From: Oscillospiraceae bacterium | GTDB taxonomy: Bacteria > Bacillota > Clostridia > Oscillospirales > Oscillospiraceae | Direction of reading: 5' to 3' | Assembly: GCA_009787625.1 (NCBI GenBank) | Contig: WQSX01000003.1 | Location: 1-64,000, forward strand | Length of the DNA: 64,000 nt | Part shown: positions 1-6,834 of the stretch, in pieces | Position numbering within the stretch: position 1 is the stretch's first letter | How the letters are laid out: every line of letters starts with the position of its first letter | Position numbers and translations under genes: made by a program | Notes under the pieces: generated by a model | Seen by the model: only the letters and a program-made list of their open reading frames with translations | Databases searched by the model: none | What the model was told of the DNA's origin: nothing

Positions 1-686
1 AGTGGGTATCTGCCGCCTACCAATATATCTTCTTTGCTGTATATGAAGTTGCCTGTTGACATATTTACAGGGTCGCAGTCAAATGCCGAAAACGATGGCA
101 TCCCTGCATTGGCTCTCCGGGTAATTAGATCCATTACGTGGTTGCTCTGCCTCATCAAATCAGGCATACTTCTTCGGTCAACAGGAAAGCCTCCTTGTGG
201 TATGCTGTTGCGTATTTCTGACATACGCCTGGTGAAATTTTCCATCCAGCCGCTTATCTCATTCAGACGTGCTGCGTGGTGCCTATCTGTACGTATTGTC
301 TCGTCCACTATTGCATTAAATATGCTCCTAACGCGTACCATCGCTTCTTGTAAGCTTATTGCGCCAATACCTATGCTATCTGCTTTCCGTAATAGTGCCA
401 GCGCAAACACTCTGTGTGCCTGTGCTGCTGTCCGTGCTCTTGCTCGCGCTGCTTCATCAGGAACTCGCACGGTGTACGTTGTCCCGTTTGTTCGGGTTCG
501 AGTCTCAGTGCGGCGCGCATTTCCTGCTATTATGTCTTGGTCTGCCGCCATTCTTCGCTGTGCTTCTGCCATCACTCGAAGGCAGCTCGCTGTCACCTGC
601 ATGTTTCCTATCTGAGCATTCATCGAGCGTTCTATGTCGGCATGTATGCCTCTCGAATGCCCTTGGTTCATCACAAAGTCTAACAT
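1..686 (-). CDS. Rhs-family polymorphic toxin, N-terminal part (runs off left edge)
   Basis: An open frame with no stop runs from 719 to the left edge, giving about 228 residues from the chosen start. The first ~200 residues are helical and rich in Arg, Ala and Met, with no signal peptide. Near residue 204 comes DPVNMSTGNFIYSKEDI, the hallmark that opens Rhs/YD-repeat toxins (DUF6531 region); the rest of the shell and the toxic tip lie outside the window. I chose ATG at 686 because GAGGAG lies 10 nt upstream; GTG at 719 is an alternative, after an in-frame TAA. The gene follows essB by 57 nt on the same strand, so it is probably a substrate of the type VIIb system encoded here. The helical N-terminus would be the secretion-targeting part (inference). 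The family match is firm; the toxin activity is unknown. Confidence 0.8.
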   Translation of the reverse strand, partial: MLDFVMNQGHSRGIHADIERSMNAQIGNMQVTASCLRVMAEAQRRMAADQDIIAGNARRTETRTRTNGTTYTVRVPDEAARARARTAAQAHRVFALALLRKADSIGIGAISLQEAMVRVRSIFNAIVDETIRTDRHHAARLNEISGWMENFTRRMSEIRNSIPQGGFPVDRRSMPDLMRQSNHVMDLITRRANAGMPSFSAFDCDPVNMSTGNFIYSKEDILVGGRYP

Positions 687-743
687 TTGCTCTACGCTCC
701 TCACCGCTTTTACTATCACTTACATTAACTTCTTGGAAAACAC

Positions 744-1880
744 TCAATCATCACTCAGCACTTCTTCAACGGCAGCATCTCTGGCTCGTTGCAATCCATC
801 AATCCTGTTTGATATATAGCTGAGCAAAGTTGTCATCTCATAACCACTGAGTGTCGGGTCGTTTCTCACAACAACTTCATATTTTATATACGCAAACAAA
901 AGAAGCTCGTCATCGCCTAAACGTTGTGCGATGTCGATTGCTTCCTCAAACTGCATACGCCCCAACAATATCCAATAATCGAATATTATCGGGTCCGTTC
1001 TCAGCGTTAGCCCCAGCAGTATATTTTCTTTCTGTACATCGGTCAATGCCTCTGTTATGACATATGACCGAGATAGGAAATATCTTGTTTCAAATGACAG
1101 TTCCGATAAATCAAATCTTCTCAAAGTTCGCTGAACATCAATATAATTACCTGCTATGTAGTGCGAGTTTGCAGTAATTATATTATTTTGGTATGGAATG
1201 TCATTAAAAAATGCTGTCCATAGAAAAAACGCAGCAGCAATAACCACCGCACCAAGTGCCGGAATTGCTACACGGCTGATAACCACACTACGCTTCGTAA
1301 CCATCTGCCGGCTTTTGCTGTTTTTGCGAATTATTGAGCGATATTCTTCAAGGAGCCTGTTTTTGATTTCTTCTATGCCGGAAAATTCCGCAAGAGATGC
1401 GAGCAGCTTCTGTTTTTTGAATAAATCAGTGCCACCATTTAAGTAATCGTCATACTTGTACTTTTTTTGAAGCACACAACCAATCAAAGATTTATACTTA
1501 GACAAAAAATCAATGCCGGTATCACTTTTTGAATCCCGCATCAGAACTCGTGGTCTGAGGTTTATATCAAACATTAGGTTTGTCAGTGACAGCGAGAATT
1601 CATACTCAGTATTCAACTTATCAAGTTCGGCACAGTTCAGAAGAAAACGTAGCTGTTCTTCTTTCGCTTTTTTTAAAATCGAATTTGCGCTTTCTAAGCC
1701 GGCGGTTTCAAACCGCAGTTTTACACAATCATCAGATTCTTCCAATCCGCATACGGCAAGACCGTCAGACGGATAAGTCAAAAAAGCTCTCTTGTCCTTT
1801 GGCACAATGAGGTCGCTATTTTGAACACTATGTATAATTGTTGTGCTGTCGCCTGATTTAGTATTTTCACTATGTGCCAT
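744..1880 (-). CDS. essB: Type VIIb secretion protein EssB/YukC
   Basis: Predicted membrane component of the type VIIb (Ess/Yuk) secretion machine, which exports WXG100 and related toxins. The 378-residue protein has a cytoplasmic N-terminal half (YukC pseudokinase-like region), one membrane segment at about 203-225, and a C-terminal extracellular half. The tail contains family-typical stretches such as TEALTDVQKENILLGLTL, DYWILLGR and GDDELLLFAY followed by LSGYE. GGGAGAA lies just upstream of the ATG. It sits 15 nt after the YukD gene in one transcription unit. In Bacillus and Staphylococcus loci the EssC ATPase gene usually follows; here an Rhs gene follows instead. Assignment is confident from the C-terminal motifs. 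Confidence 0.9.
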   Translation of the reverse strand: MAHSENTKSGDSTTIIHSVQNSDLIVPKDKRAFLTYPSDGLAVCGLEESDDCVKLRFETAGLESANSILKKAKEEQLRFLLNCAELDKLNTEYEFSLSLTNLMFDINLRPRVLMRDSKSDTGIDFLSKYKSLIGCVLQKKYKYDDYLNGGTDLFKKQKLLASLAEFSGIEEIKNRLLEEYRSIIRKNSKSRQMVTKRSVVISRVAIPALGAVVIAAAFFLWTAFFNDIPYQNNIITANSHYIAGNYIDVQRTLRRFDLSELSFETRYFLSRSYVITEALTDVQKENILLGLTLRTDPIIFDYWILLGRMQFEEAIDIAQRLGDDELLLFAYIKYEVVVRNDPTLSGYEMTTLLSYISNRIDGLQRARDAAVEEVLSDD

Positions 1881-1895
1881 TTTACTTTTCTCCCA

Positions 1896-2126
1896 TTACT
1901 CAATTGCGGTCAATATATCTCCATCATAAACTTTCTCTGCGGCAAACGTCATGTATGCACTTACTGTTTTTTCCCTGAGCCGTGACCGAAAATAGTCCGG
2001 AGAGTTTCCTTCCGGCAACTTATCGCTTTCACGCAGAACTTTCAGCCCCTCTCCGACAAGTTGCTCTGAATCAATACGGATATCTGCTCTTCCGCCGCTT
2101 GTTTCAATAGTGATGCTAATGAACAT
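1896..2126 (-). CDS. YukD/EsaB-like ubiquitin-fold protein
   Basis: Small protein of 76 residues with the size and pattern of the YukD/EsaB family, a ubiquitin-like fold accessory to type VIIb secretion. It opens with a beta strand (MFISITIET), has a central LVGEGLKVLRE helix and ends with GDILTAIE. The start at 2126 places GAGG five nt upstream of ATG; a GTG six nt earlier would bury the ribosome binding site. It overlaps the end of the EssA-like gene by 11 nt, so the two are translationally coupled. The call rests on size, position between the EssA-like and EssB genes, and weak sequence resemblance. Confidence 0.75.
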   Translation of the reverse strand: MFISITIETSGGRADIRIDSEQLVGEGLKVLRESDKLPEGNSPDYFRSRLREKTVSAYMTFAAEKVYDGDILTAIE

Positions 2127-2577
2127 TTGCACCTCGTTTCCGCTGAATCAAAAGCACCGCAAGAAGAAATCCCCCGATTGCACTTAAAGAAAATATAACT
2201 ACTACAAGCCACGTGGATATTGAATTATCTTCTGTTACCACACGTGTCCCCGAAAAATCTGTTGGTTCAGAAAATAAGCCGAAACCATATGCGGCACTTG
2301 AAATTTGTTCATACTTTATTACAGTTTGATTTCCGGATTCTAAAAATAAGCCCAATATTGCCGTTTCTCTCTGCCGGGCAGATTGTTCACCTATTGCCCT
2401 AGTGATTTCTCCCGCATTTGGTGTAAGAATTTCAATATTTCTATTTGCTGTGTGTGCCTCACCTGTACCGACATCTTGGTTTATAACACTTATGTCTATT
2501 GGTAAATCGACAGCAACAGCGACAATGCCGTCGGAAAGAATCACCACACATAATACAAAAGCTATAATGAACTTCAT
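2116..2577 (-). CDS. EssA-like membrane protein of the type VIIb locus
   Basis: A 153-residue protein with an N-terminal signal or membrane segment (MKFIIAFVLCVVILS), a polar extracellular stretch, and a second membrane segment near the C-terminus (about residues 121-144) followed by the basic tail QRKRGANVH. This two-segment topology and the position between WXG100 and YukD fit EssA, a small essential membrane subunit of type VIIb systems. Sequence conservation in that family is low, so the name rests mainly on topology and context. The start at 2577 has GAGG five nt upstream. Confidence 0.6.
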   Translation of the reverse strand: MKFIIAFVLCVVILSDGIVAVAVDLPIDISVINQDVGTGEAHTANRNIEILTPNAGEITRAIGEQSARQRETAILGLFLESGNQTVIKYEQISSAAYGFGLFSEPTDFSGTRVVTEDNSISTWLVVVIFSLSAIGGFLLAVLLIQRKRGANVH

Positions 2578-2668
2578 AACCACCTCATTACATTACGCAA
2601 AGTCCATGCCGCTTGGTTCCGGCGCCGCACATGGACTTTGCATTTTCTCATGTCGCACTTTATCCTCT

Positions 2669-2968
2669 CTATCGCACGCCCATCTTTGAAGCAATAGTGT
2701 TGTCCAGTTCTTCTACGGCCTGAGCTGTCTGGCGAAGCTGTGTGCCGAGGTCTTGCAGTAGGTTGTCCATGTTTTGAAATGCTGTACGTCTCAAATCTTC
2801 AAACTGCTGTCTGAAACTTTGGCTTGCGGCACCATCCCACTCTGCTTCGAGTTGACTGAGTATGCCATTCATTCTGTTGAGCAAGTCGCCGAATGCGTTG
2901 CGCTGTCCGTCCACATCTCCTGCTCGTGCCCGCATGTCTGCGGGGGTCATACGAATTTGTCCTGCCAT
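2669..2968 (-). CDS. WXG100 family protein (EsxA-like secretion substrate)
   Basis: A 99-residue helical-hairpin protein of the WXG100/ESAT-6 family, secreted as a dimer by type VII systems. The turn motif is W44-D45-G46 (EAEWDGAAS), with an N-terminal helix opening with TPADMRARAGDV and a C-terminal helix ending TASKMGVR after AVEELDNTI. Length is the family norm. It is the first gene of the minus-strand secretion unit, 85-91 nt ahead of the EssA-like gene, and has a promoter candidate at 3010-3037. It is likely both a substrate and a partner for secretion of the Rhs protein (inference). Confidence 0.93.
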   Translation of the reverse strand: MAGQIRMTPADMRARAGDVDGQRNAFGDLLNRMNGILSQLEAEWDGAASQSFRQQFEDLRRTAFQNMDNLLQDLGTQLRQTAQAVEELDNTIASKMGVR

Positions 2969-3009
2969 AATTCTGTAGCTCCTTATTTTTTATTTTGAAA
3001 ACGAGTTAT

Positions 3010-3037
3010 TTAGTATTCTCGCATTTCATTAAGTCAA
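3010..3037 (-). promoter_or_regulatory. Sigma-A-type promoter for the type VII secretion operon
   Basis: Read on the minus strand, TTGACT (3037-3032) and TACTAA (3015-3010) are separated by 16 nt, about 40 nt before the WXG100 start codon. Match to the vegetative consensus is good but unverified. Confidence 0.5.
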
Positions 3038-3300
3038 TCGTGGTTTTCAATGTACACTATGTTCAAGGGCAAAAATCAAGACATTTTTCTAAATTTTTAA
3101 TTTTTTTCGAACTTTGTGTGAATTTTAATAGATTGTATCATATTTTCTTTTTTCAATATGTTCGTTCGTAATGTAAATTTGTGTAGGTTTTTGTAAGTTC
3201 ACGTATTTTAATGTATTCACATGCACGAAAAAATCACAAGTCTTGAAAATTCGTTCATTCTTTGATAAAATCAACTCAAACCCTTTGCCCTACCTCTCGT

Positions 3301-3317
3301 TTGGCACACATTTTGCA
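3301..3317 (+). promoter_or_regulatory. Sigma-54-type (-24/-12) promoter
   Basis: TTGGCACACATTTTGCA matches the sigma-54 consensus TGGCAC-N5-TTGC exactly, with the invariant GG (3303-3304) and GC (3315-3316) separated by 10 nt. The start of transcription would be near 3328, about 45 nt before the ATG of the response regulator. Such promoters need an enhancer-binding ATPase and RpoN, neither of which is encoded in the window. Confidence 0.5.
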
Positions 3318-3372
3318 AAATTAAAACATATCTCGACTGAACAACAATGAACTATTCTCAGGAGGAAAAGCG

Positions 3373-4176
3373 ATGAGTGACAAAAAACCTATGTCATTAC
3401 TACTTATTGAAGATGACATTGCTGAATGCGCTAAATTCAAAAATTGTGCTAACAATAGAACCGATGTTACCTTTGTCGGAATGACAGGCTCTAGCGCTGA
3501 AGGTGTTCAATACGTTACCTCTCACTTGCCGGAAGGGGTTATTCTTGACTTAGAGTTACATAAAGGGCAAGGTTCCGGCATAAAATTTTTGGAAGATTTG
3601 AAAAGCAAAAAACTTAATCGCCGGCCGATTGTCGTGGTGACAACAAACACGTCTTCGCCTATTGTACATAACCACACTCGCGATAACGGTGTCGATTATA
3701 TTTTCTACAAAGGACAAAGCGATTACAGCCCTGAAATGGTTATCAATATTTTATTGAGCTTACGAGAATTTTCCCACACTGCACAGAATAATAACCTGCC
3801 GAATGACTTGCAAACGATAGAATCTCCCGAAGAACTGCATAACCGCATAGCAACAAGGATTAGCGCAGAATTAAATTTTATTGGTATTAATATGCGCTAC
3901 AAGGGTCGCGCTCATTTAGAGAAGGCAATCTTCCACCTCATTACCAATGAGTCCGACAATTCTCATAGCGTAATTTCACAGGTCGCAATATCTCTGAAGG
4001 TGCCCTACAACACTATCATTAGAGCTATCCAAACGTCAATCAACAAAGCGTGGAAGAACTCTTGTATTGACGATTTGAAAAAACATTATACTATGCGTAT
4101 CAATATCCATACAGGCGTACCTTCACCATCGGAGTTCATTCACTATTACGCCGATAAAATACGAAAAACGATGTAA
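3373..4176 (+). CDS. Response regulator with Spo0A-type DNA-binding domain
   Basis: Cytoplasmic two-component response regulator of 267 residues. The receiver domain (about 8-125) has the acidic pocket E13-D14-D15, phospho-acceptor D59 (GVILDLE), T90 and K113. The C-terminal part (about 155-265) resembles the Spo0A DNA-binding domain: KGRAHLEKAIFHLI, a recognition-helix region VPYNTIIRAIQTSINKAW, and the ending PSEFIHYYADKIRKTM, which parallels the NSEFIAMVADKLR end of Spo0A. It is not expected to be the housekeeping Spo0A, because the match is partial and the gene sits beside its own sensor kinase. AGGAGG lies seven nt upstream of the ATG. The upstream promoter looks sigma-54 dependent, and a terminator follows at 4230. 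The likely partner is the GHKL kinase at 4490. Confidence 0.8.
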   Translation: MSDKKPMSLLLIEDDIAECAKFKNCANNRTDVTFVGMTGSSAEGVQYVTSHLPEGVILDLELHKGQGSGIKFLEDLKSKKLNRRPIVVVTTNTSSPIVHNHTRDNGVDYIFYKGQSDYSPEMVINILLSLREFSHTAQNNNLPNDLQTIESPEELHNRIATRISAELNFIGINMRYKGRAHLEKAIFHLITNESDNSHSVISQVAISLKVPYNTIIRAIQTSINKAWKNSCIDDLKKHYTMRINIHTGVPSPSEFIHYYADKIRKTM

Positions 4177-4229
4177 AAATAGCATAGATTTCACTTTAGC
4201 TCCCTACTGTTCATAAATGTTCTGTTCTG

Positions 4230-4267
4230 ATACCACATAAATATTTCTCTTTGTGTGGTATTTTTTT
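4230..4267 (+). terminator. Rho-independent terminator after the Spo0A-like regulator
   Basis: ATACCACA (4230-4237) pairs with TGTGGTAT (4254-4261) and is followed by a run of T. It separates the regulator from the small-peptide/kinase segment, so the latter needs its own promoter. Confidence 0.75.
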
Positions 4268-4314
4268 GTCATTATATGTGATTTGCACAAATATGGCAAA
4301 AGGAGGAGACGTCT

Positions 4315-4362
4315 GTGAGTTTTGTAGATTGGTTACGAATGTTGTTTGGTTTCGCTGCTTAA
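4315..4362 (+). CDS. Candidate 15-residue peptide gene upstream of sensor kinase
   Basis: A GTG codon at 4315 lies eight nt after a perfect AAAGGAGGAG (4298-4307), one of the strongest ribosome binding sites in the window, and opens a frame encoding MSFVDWLRMLFGFAA before TAA at 4360. The peptide is amphipathic and hydrophobic, with charges only at D5 and R8. It lies between a response regulator and an AgrC-like kinase, and is bounded by a terminator upstream and a hairpin downstream (4389-4420). A signalling or membrane-active peptide is a reasonable guess, but no AgrB-type processing enzyme is seen. A longer frame starting at ATG 4293 would contain the ribosome binding site inside its coding sequence and is less likely. 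Confidence 0.4.
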   Translation: MSFVDWLRMLFGFAA

Positions 4363-4388
4363 AACACAACCTTGCCTGTATGCGGAGG

Positions 4389-4420
4389 GAAATGCCGGGT
4401 ATCTATACTTTCGGCATTTC
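4389..4420 (+). terminator. Hairpin after the candidate peptide gene
   Basis: GAAATGCCG (4389-4397) pairs perfectly with CGGCATTTC (4412-4420) across a 14-nt loop and is followed by TCTTGTTCTTTTG. It may be a weak terminator or attenuator before the kinase gene, whose start codon is 70 nt further on. Confidence 0.5.
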
Positions 4421-4489
4421 TCTTGTTCTTTTGAGGAAAACATGATATATTAGCCTACACTCATAACAGACACAAAAGGGGAATAACCG

Positions 4490-6007
4490 ATGATTGGTTA
4501 TTTAGGCGATACCTTTACAACGGCAGGAATGTTGAGTGTAAGTTTATATATTTGCGTAAAATCTGTAAATGTAACTTTATCAACAAACATAAAAATCCTT
4601 TCCATTATATGGTGCACAATATGGACAGTATTGAGTGCTTTAGCTTTGCTGTGGATACCTCTGATTATGATTCGTCTAATAACCTGTGTGATATTTTGCA
4701 TTTTTACATGGAAGTGCCTAAGACTCAAACTAGATACTGCAATTTCAGCATATCTTATGGCATACGGTATCAGCTACTCGTTGCTTTTTATAGCAACACT
4801 CTCTATCGGTCTTATTTTTGGTTCATTTATGAATATAAGATATGGAGTTGAGGCTTTTGTCAATATTGGCTACCCCCTCTATCTTTTACTTTTCACACTT
4901 GTTTTCGCAACCCATTTTATGCTGGCATATCTTTTGTTCCGAATTAAACGATTTAAAAATGGATTCCCATTTTTATTTGAGAAATATGCGATAATTGTAG
5001 CTTTGGTTGTCGCAGGTTTAATTTTGTTTTTGGTTTCATTAATAGGAGCTCCACATGACGCCTATATGAGCAACTACACCTTCTTTTTTTTAGTTGCGGG
5101 CGTGATAATCGCTGGCGCAGTAATTATAATATGGGTGCGCCGGGGTATTAAGGCATTCTACAATAGGCGAATGAAAGAACACAGCATTGAGACTCTGGAG
5201 CAAGAGTTAATTGAAAAAGATATGGAAATCCGGCGATTAATGGAGCAAAACAACATATTGCGTACAGAAAGTCATAAAATCAACCACAGAATTGCCGCAT
5301 TAGAGCATGGCGTTAGCTCAATGGTTCAGAAAATGCAAGATTCCGAAATTTCTTCAAATACACAAAATGAGCTATCCGACACATTAAGTAGCATACAAAA
5401 AGTGCTGGACAATTATCAGGAAGGAATTTCCAAAATAAAGGGAATCAACCTGTTACCTTCTACAAAAATCAGTATGCTCGACAATATTTTCGATTACTTT
5501 TTTGCACAGTGCGAAGCAAACAACATAGGTTTTATTCTCAAAGTATGTGGTAGCATTCCGTTTATGGTTGAGCAATTGATTTCACAAAGTAGTTTGGAAA
5601 CGCTAATCGGAGATCATTTACAGAATGCCGTGACTGCCGTGAATTTGGGTGATAATGCTTTTCGCAACATTTTAGCCGTGCTTGGATTGATAGATGGACA
5701 TTATGTATTTTCAGTATTTGACAGCGGTATTCCCTTTGAAGTGGACACTTTGGTACGGCTTGGAGCAGAGCCTGTAACAACACACATTGATACAGGCGGC
5801 AGTGGAATTGGCTTTATGACCACATTTGAAACTATTCGTGAGTATGGTGCAAGTCTTGTCATTAGTGAAAAGAAACCCGTAACTGCAGACTATTCAAAAT
5901 CTATCACAATTCGGTTTGATAAAAAAAATCAATACACAATCAAAACCTATCGCCCTGAAAGCTTTCCACCCCTAGACGAAAGTCGCTTAAAGATTCAAGT
6001 TTACTAA
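4490..6007 (+). CDS. AgrC-like GHKL sensor histidine kinase
   Basis: Membrane sensor kinase of 505 residues. About seven membrane segments fill residues 1-225, followed by a coiled-coil stretch (LEQELIEKDMEIRRLMEQN) and a phospho-acceptor region HKINHRIAALEH near 260. The GHKL ATPase domain has a divergent N box (LIGDHLQNAV), FDSGIPF and a GGSGIGFMTT glycine loop. This architecture is that of AgrC and related peptide-sensing kinases. AAAAGGGGAA precedes the ATG. Its output partner is presumably the Spo0A-type regulator upstream, and the 15-residue peptide between them may be its signal (inference). The last 68 nt overlap the convergent gene at 5940. Confidence 0.8.
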   Translation: MIGYLGDTFTTAGMLSVSLYICVKSVNVTLSTNIKILSIIWCTIWTVLSALALLWIPLIMIRLITCVIFCIFTWKCLRLKLDTAISAYLMAYGISYSLLFIATLSIGLIFGSFMNIRYGVEAFVNIGYPLYLLLFTLVFATHFMLAYLLFRIKRFKNGFPFLFEKYAIIVALVVAGLILFLVSLIGAPHDAYMSNYTFFFLVAGVIIAGAVIIIWVRRGIKAFYNRRMKEHSIETLEQELIEKDMEIRRLMEQNNILRTESHKINHRIAALEHGVSSMVQKMQDSEISSNTQNELSDTLSSIQKVLDNYQEGISKIKGINLLPSTKISMLDNIFDYFFAQCEANNIGFILKVCGSIPFMVEQLISQSSLETLIGDHLQNAVTAVNLGDNAFRNILAVLGLIDGHYVFSVFDSGIPFEVDTLVRLGAEPVTTHIDTGGSGIGFMTTFETIREYGASLVISEKKPVTADYSKSITIRFDKKNQYTIKTYRPESFPPLDESRLKIQVY

Positions 6008-6278
6008 CTCTCATTTTGTTTGAATAATACGGATGACGAAGCTTGAGAATCGCCTTTGTGACGATGGTACGTGCGGCATCTTTTTTAATATTACTGATTA
6101 TTTCTGCGGTTTTTGCATATGTGTTATTATAGCGGTAATAACTTTCCAGTGCAATTCGCTCGCGGTCACTCAGTTTTGACATGGCGGCTTCTATCCCCGG
6201 AACATGTGCATCTCCATCGTCATCAATCACGTTAAAAACTTGGCAATAAATTACACCGGCATATTCTCTATCAGTCAT
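5940..6278 (-). CDS. Sigma-70 region 4-like helix-turn-helix protein
   Basis: A 112-residue protein whose middle part, LSDRERIALESYYR followed by TYAKTAEIISNIKKDAAR and IVTKAILKLRHP, has the spacing of a sigma factor region 4 helix-turn-helix. There is no region 2, so it would act as a regulator or partial sigma rather than a full sigma factor. AAGGAG lies upstream of the ATG at 6278. Its 3' end overlaps the end of the kinase gene in convergent orientation. Function is unknown beyond likely DNA binding. Confidence 0.6.
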   Translation of the reverse strand: MTDREYAGVIYCQVFNVIDDDGDAHVPGIEAAMSKLSDRERIALESYYRYNNTYAKTAEIISNIKKDAARTIVTKAILKLRHPYYSNKMRVSKLESLSDFRLGVESFQGDRF

Positions 6279-6448
6279 AAATCCCTACTCCTTTTTTGCA
6301 GATTCCATTACAACTATCATACATGACAATTGTTAATAAGTTGAATTATACGACTTTATAGGTCGCATGTCAATAAAAATACGACCTCACACGCACCATC
6401 AGAGCATATAAAATGCTTTATAATGATGAGTACGAATGAGGTGTGTAT

Positions 6449-6802
6449 ATGGATAAAAATGAATTCGGTCAGCAACTGGCAAAAGCGAGAATGGCTAAAG
6501 GTGTTACGGCTCGCAAGATGAGTCTTGATTTAGACATGAACCCAAGTTATATTGGTAGAATTGAGAATGGTCATTTTAAGCCATCGCTGGATATGCTTTT
6601 AAAAATTCAAGATTACCTGCAAGTATCTCTTGACGGCTTTTTGGATAATGATACTGCCTCCCCGCTTAAAGTTGCTGAAAAAACAGTCACATATGCCAGG
6701 CTGACAAGTGACGCAGAGTTGCTCGAAAAGTATCATAAGCTCAGTGACGAAAATAAGCATTTGGTTGTTGTGTTGATTGATGGATTGAGCAGAAACGGAT
6801 AG
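6449..6802 (+). CDS. XRE-family transcriptional regulator
   Basis: Small DNA-binding protein of 117 residues with a Cro/CI-type helix-turn-helix in the first 60 residues: FGQQLAKARMAKGVTARKMS, then MNPSYIGRIENGHFKPSLDM. The C-terminal half is short and helical. I prefer ATG 6449, preceded by GAGG at seven nt, over GTG 6443. An inverted repeat AGGTCG/CGACCT (about 6360-6386) and a TATAAT (6419) lie just upstream, so the gene may regulate itself. It converges with the ATPase gene at 6835. Confidence 0.85.
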   Translation: MDKNEFGQQLAKARMAKGVTARKMSLDLDMNPSYIGRIENGHFKPSLDMLLKIQDYLQVSLDGFLDNDTASPLKVAEKTVTYARLTSDAELLEKYHKLSDENKHLVVVLIDGLSRNG

Positions 6803-6834
6803 ATCATTACAAGTTTCTCTCAAAGAAAAAAGAA

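Larger units (their letters stand above)
2969..3372. other. Divergent intergenic region between WXG100 and response regulator genes
   Basis: About 400 nt of AT-rich non-coding DNA between divergent genes. It holds a sigma-A-type promoter for the secretion operon on the minus strand, a sigma-54-type promoter for the response regulator on the plus strand, and a 13-nt palindrome TTGATAAAATCAA at 3262-3274, about 27 nt before the sigma-54 element. No RNA gene or ORF is supported here. Confidence 0.6.

Noticed and set aside
34-615. Plus-strand ORF of 193 residues at the left edge
   Set aside because: It is the opposite-strand shadow of the Rhs gene, whose minus-strand frame shows a clear DPVNxxTGNF motif.
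505-747. Minus-strand 80-residue ORF overlapping the Rhs gene start
   Set aside because: It is in another frame of the Rhs N-terminus, has low-complexity composition and matches no family.
3373-4176. Housekeeping spo0A
   Set aside because: The C-terminal domain is only partly similar to Spo0A and the gene is paired with its own GHKL kinase; spoIVB, its usual neighbour, is absent.
4251-4445. 64-residue ORF between the regulator and the kinase
   Set aside because: It starts inside the terminator hairpin and contains the strong ribosome site of the 15-residue frame; cysteine-rich content looks accidental.
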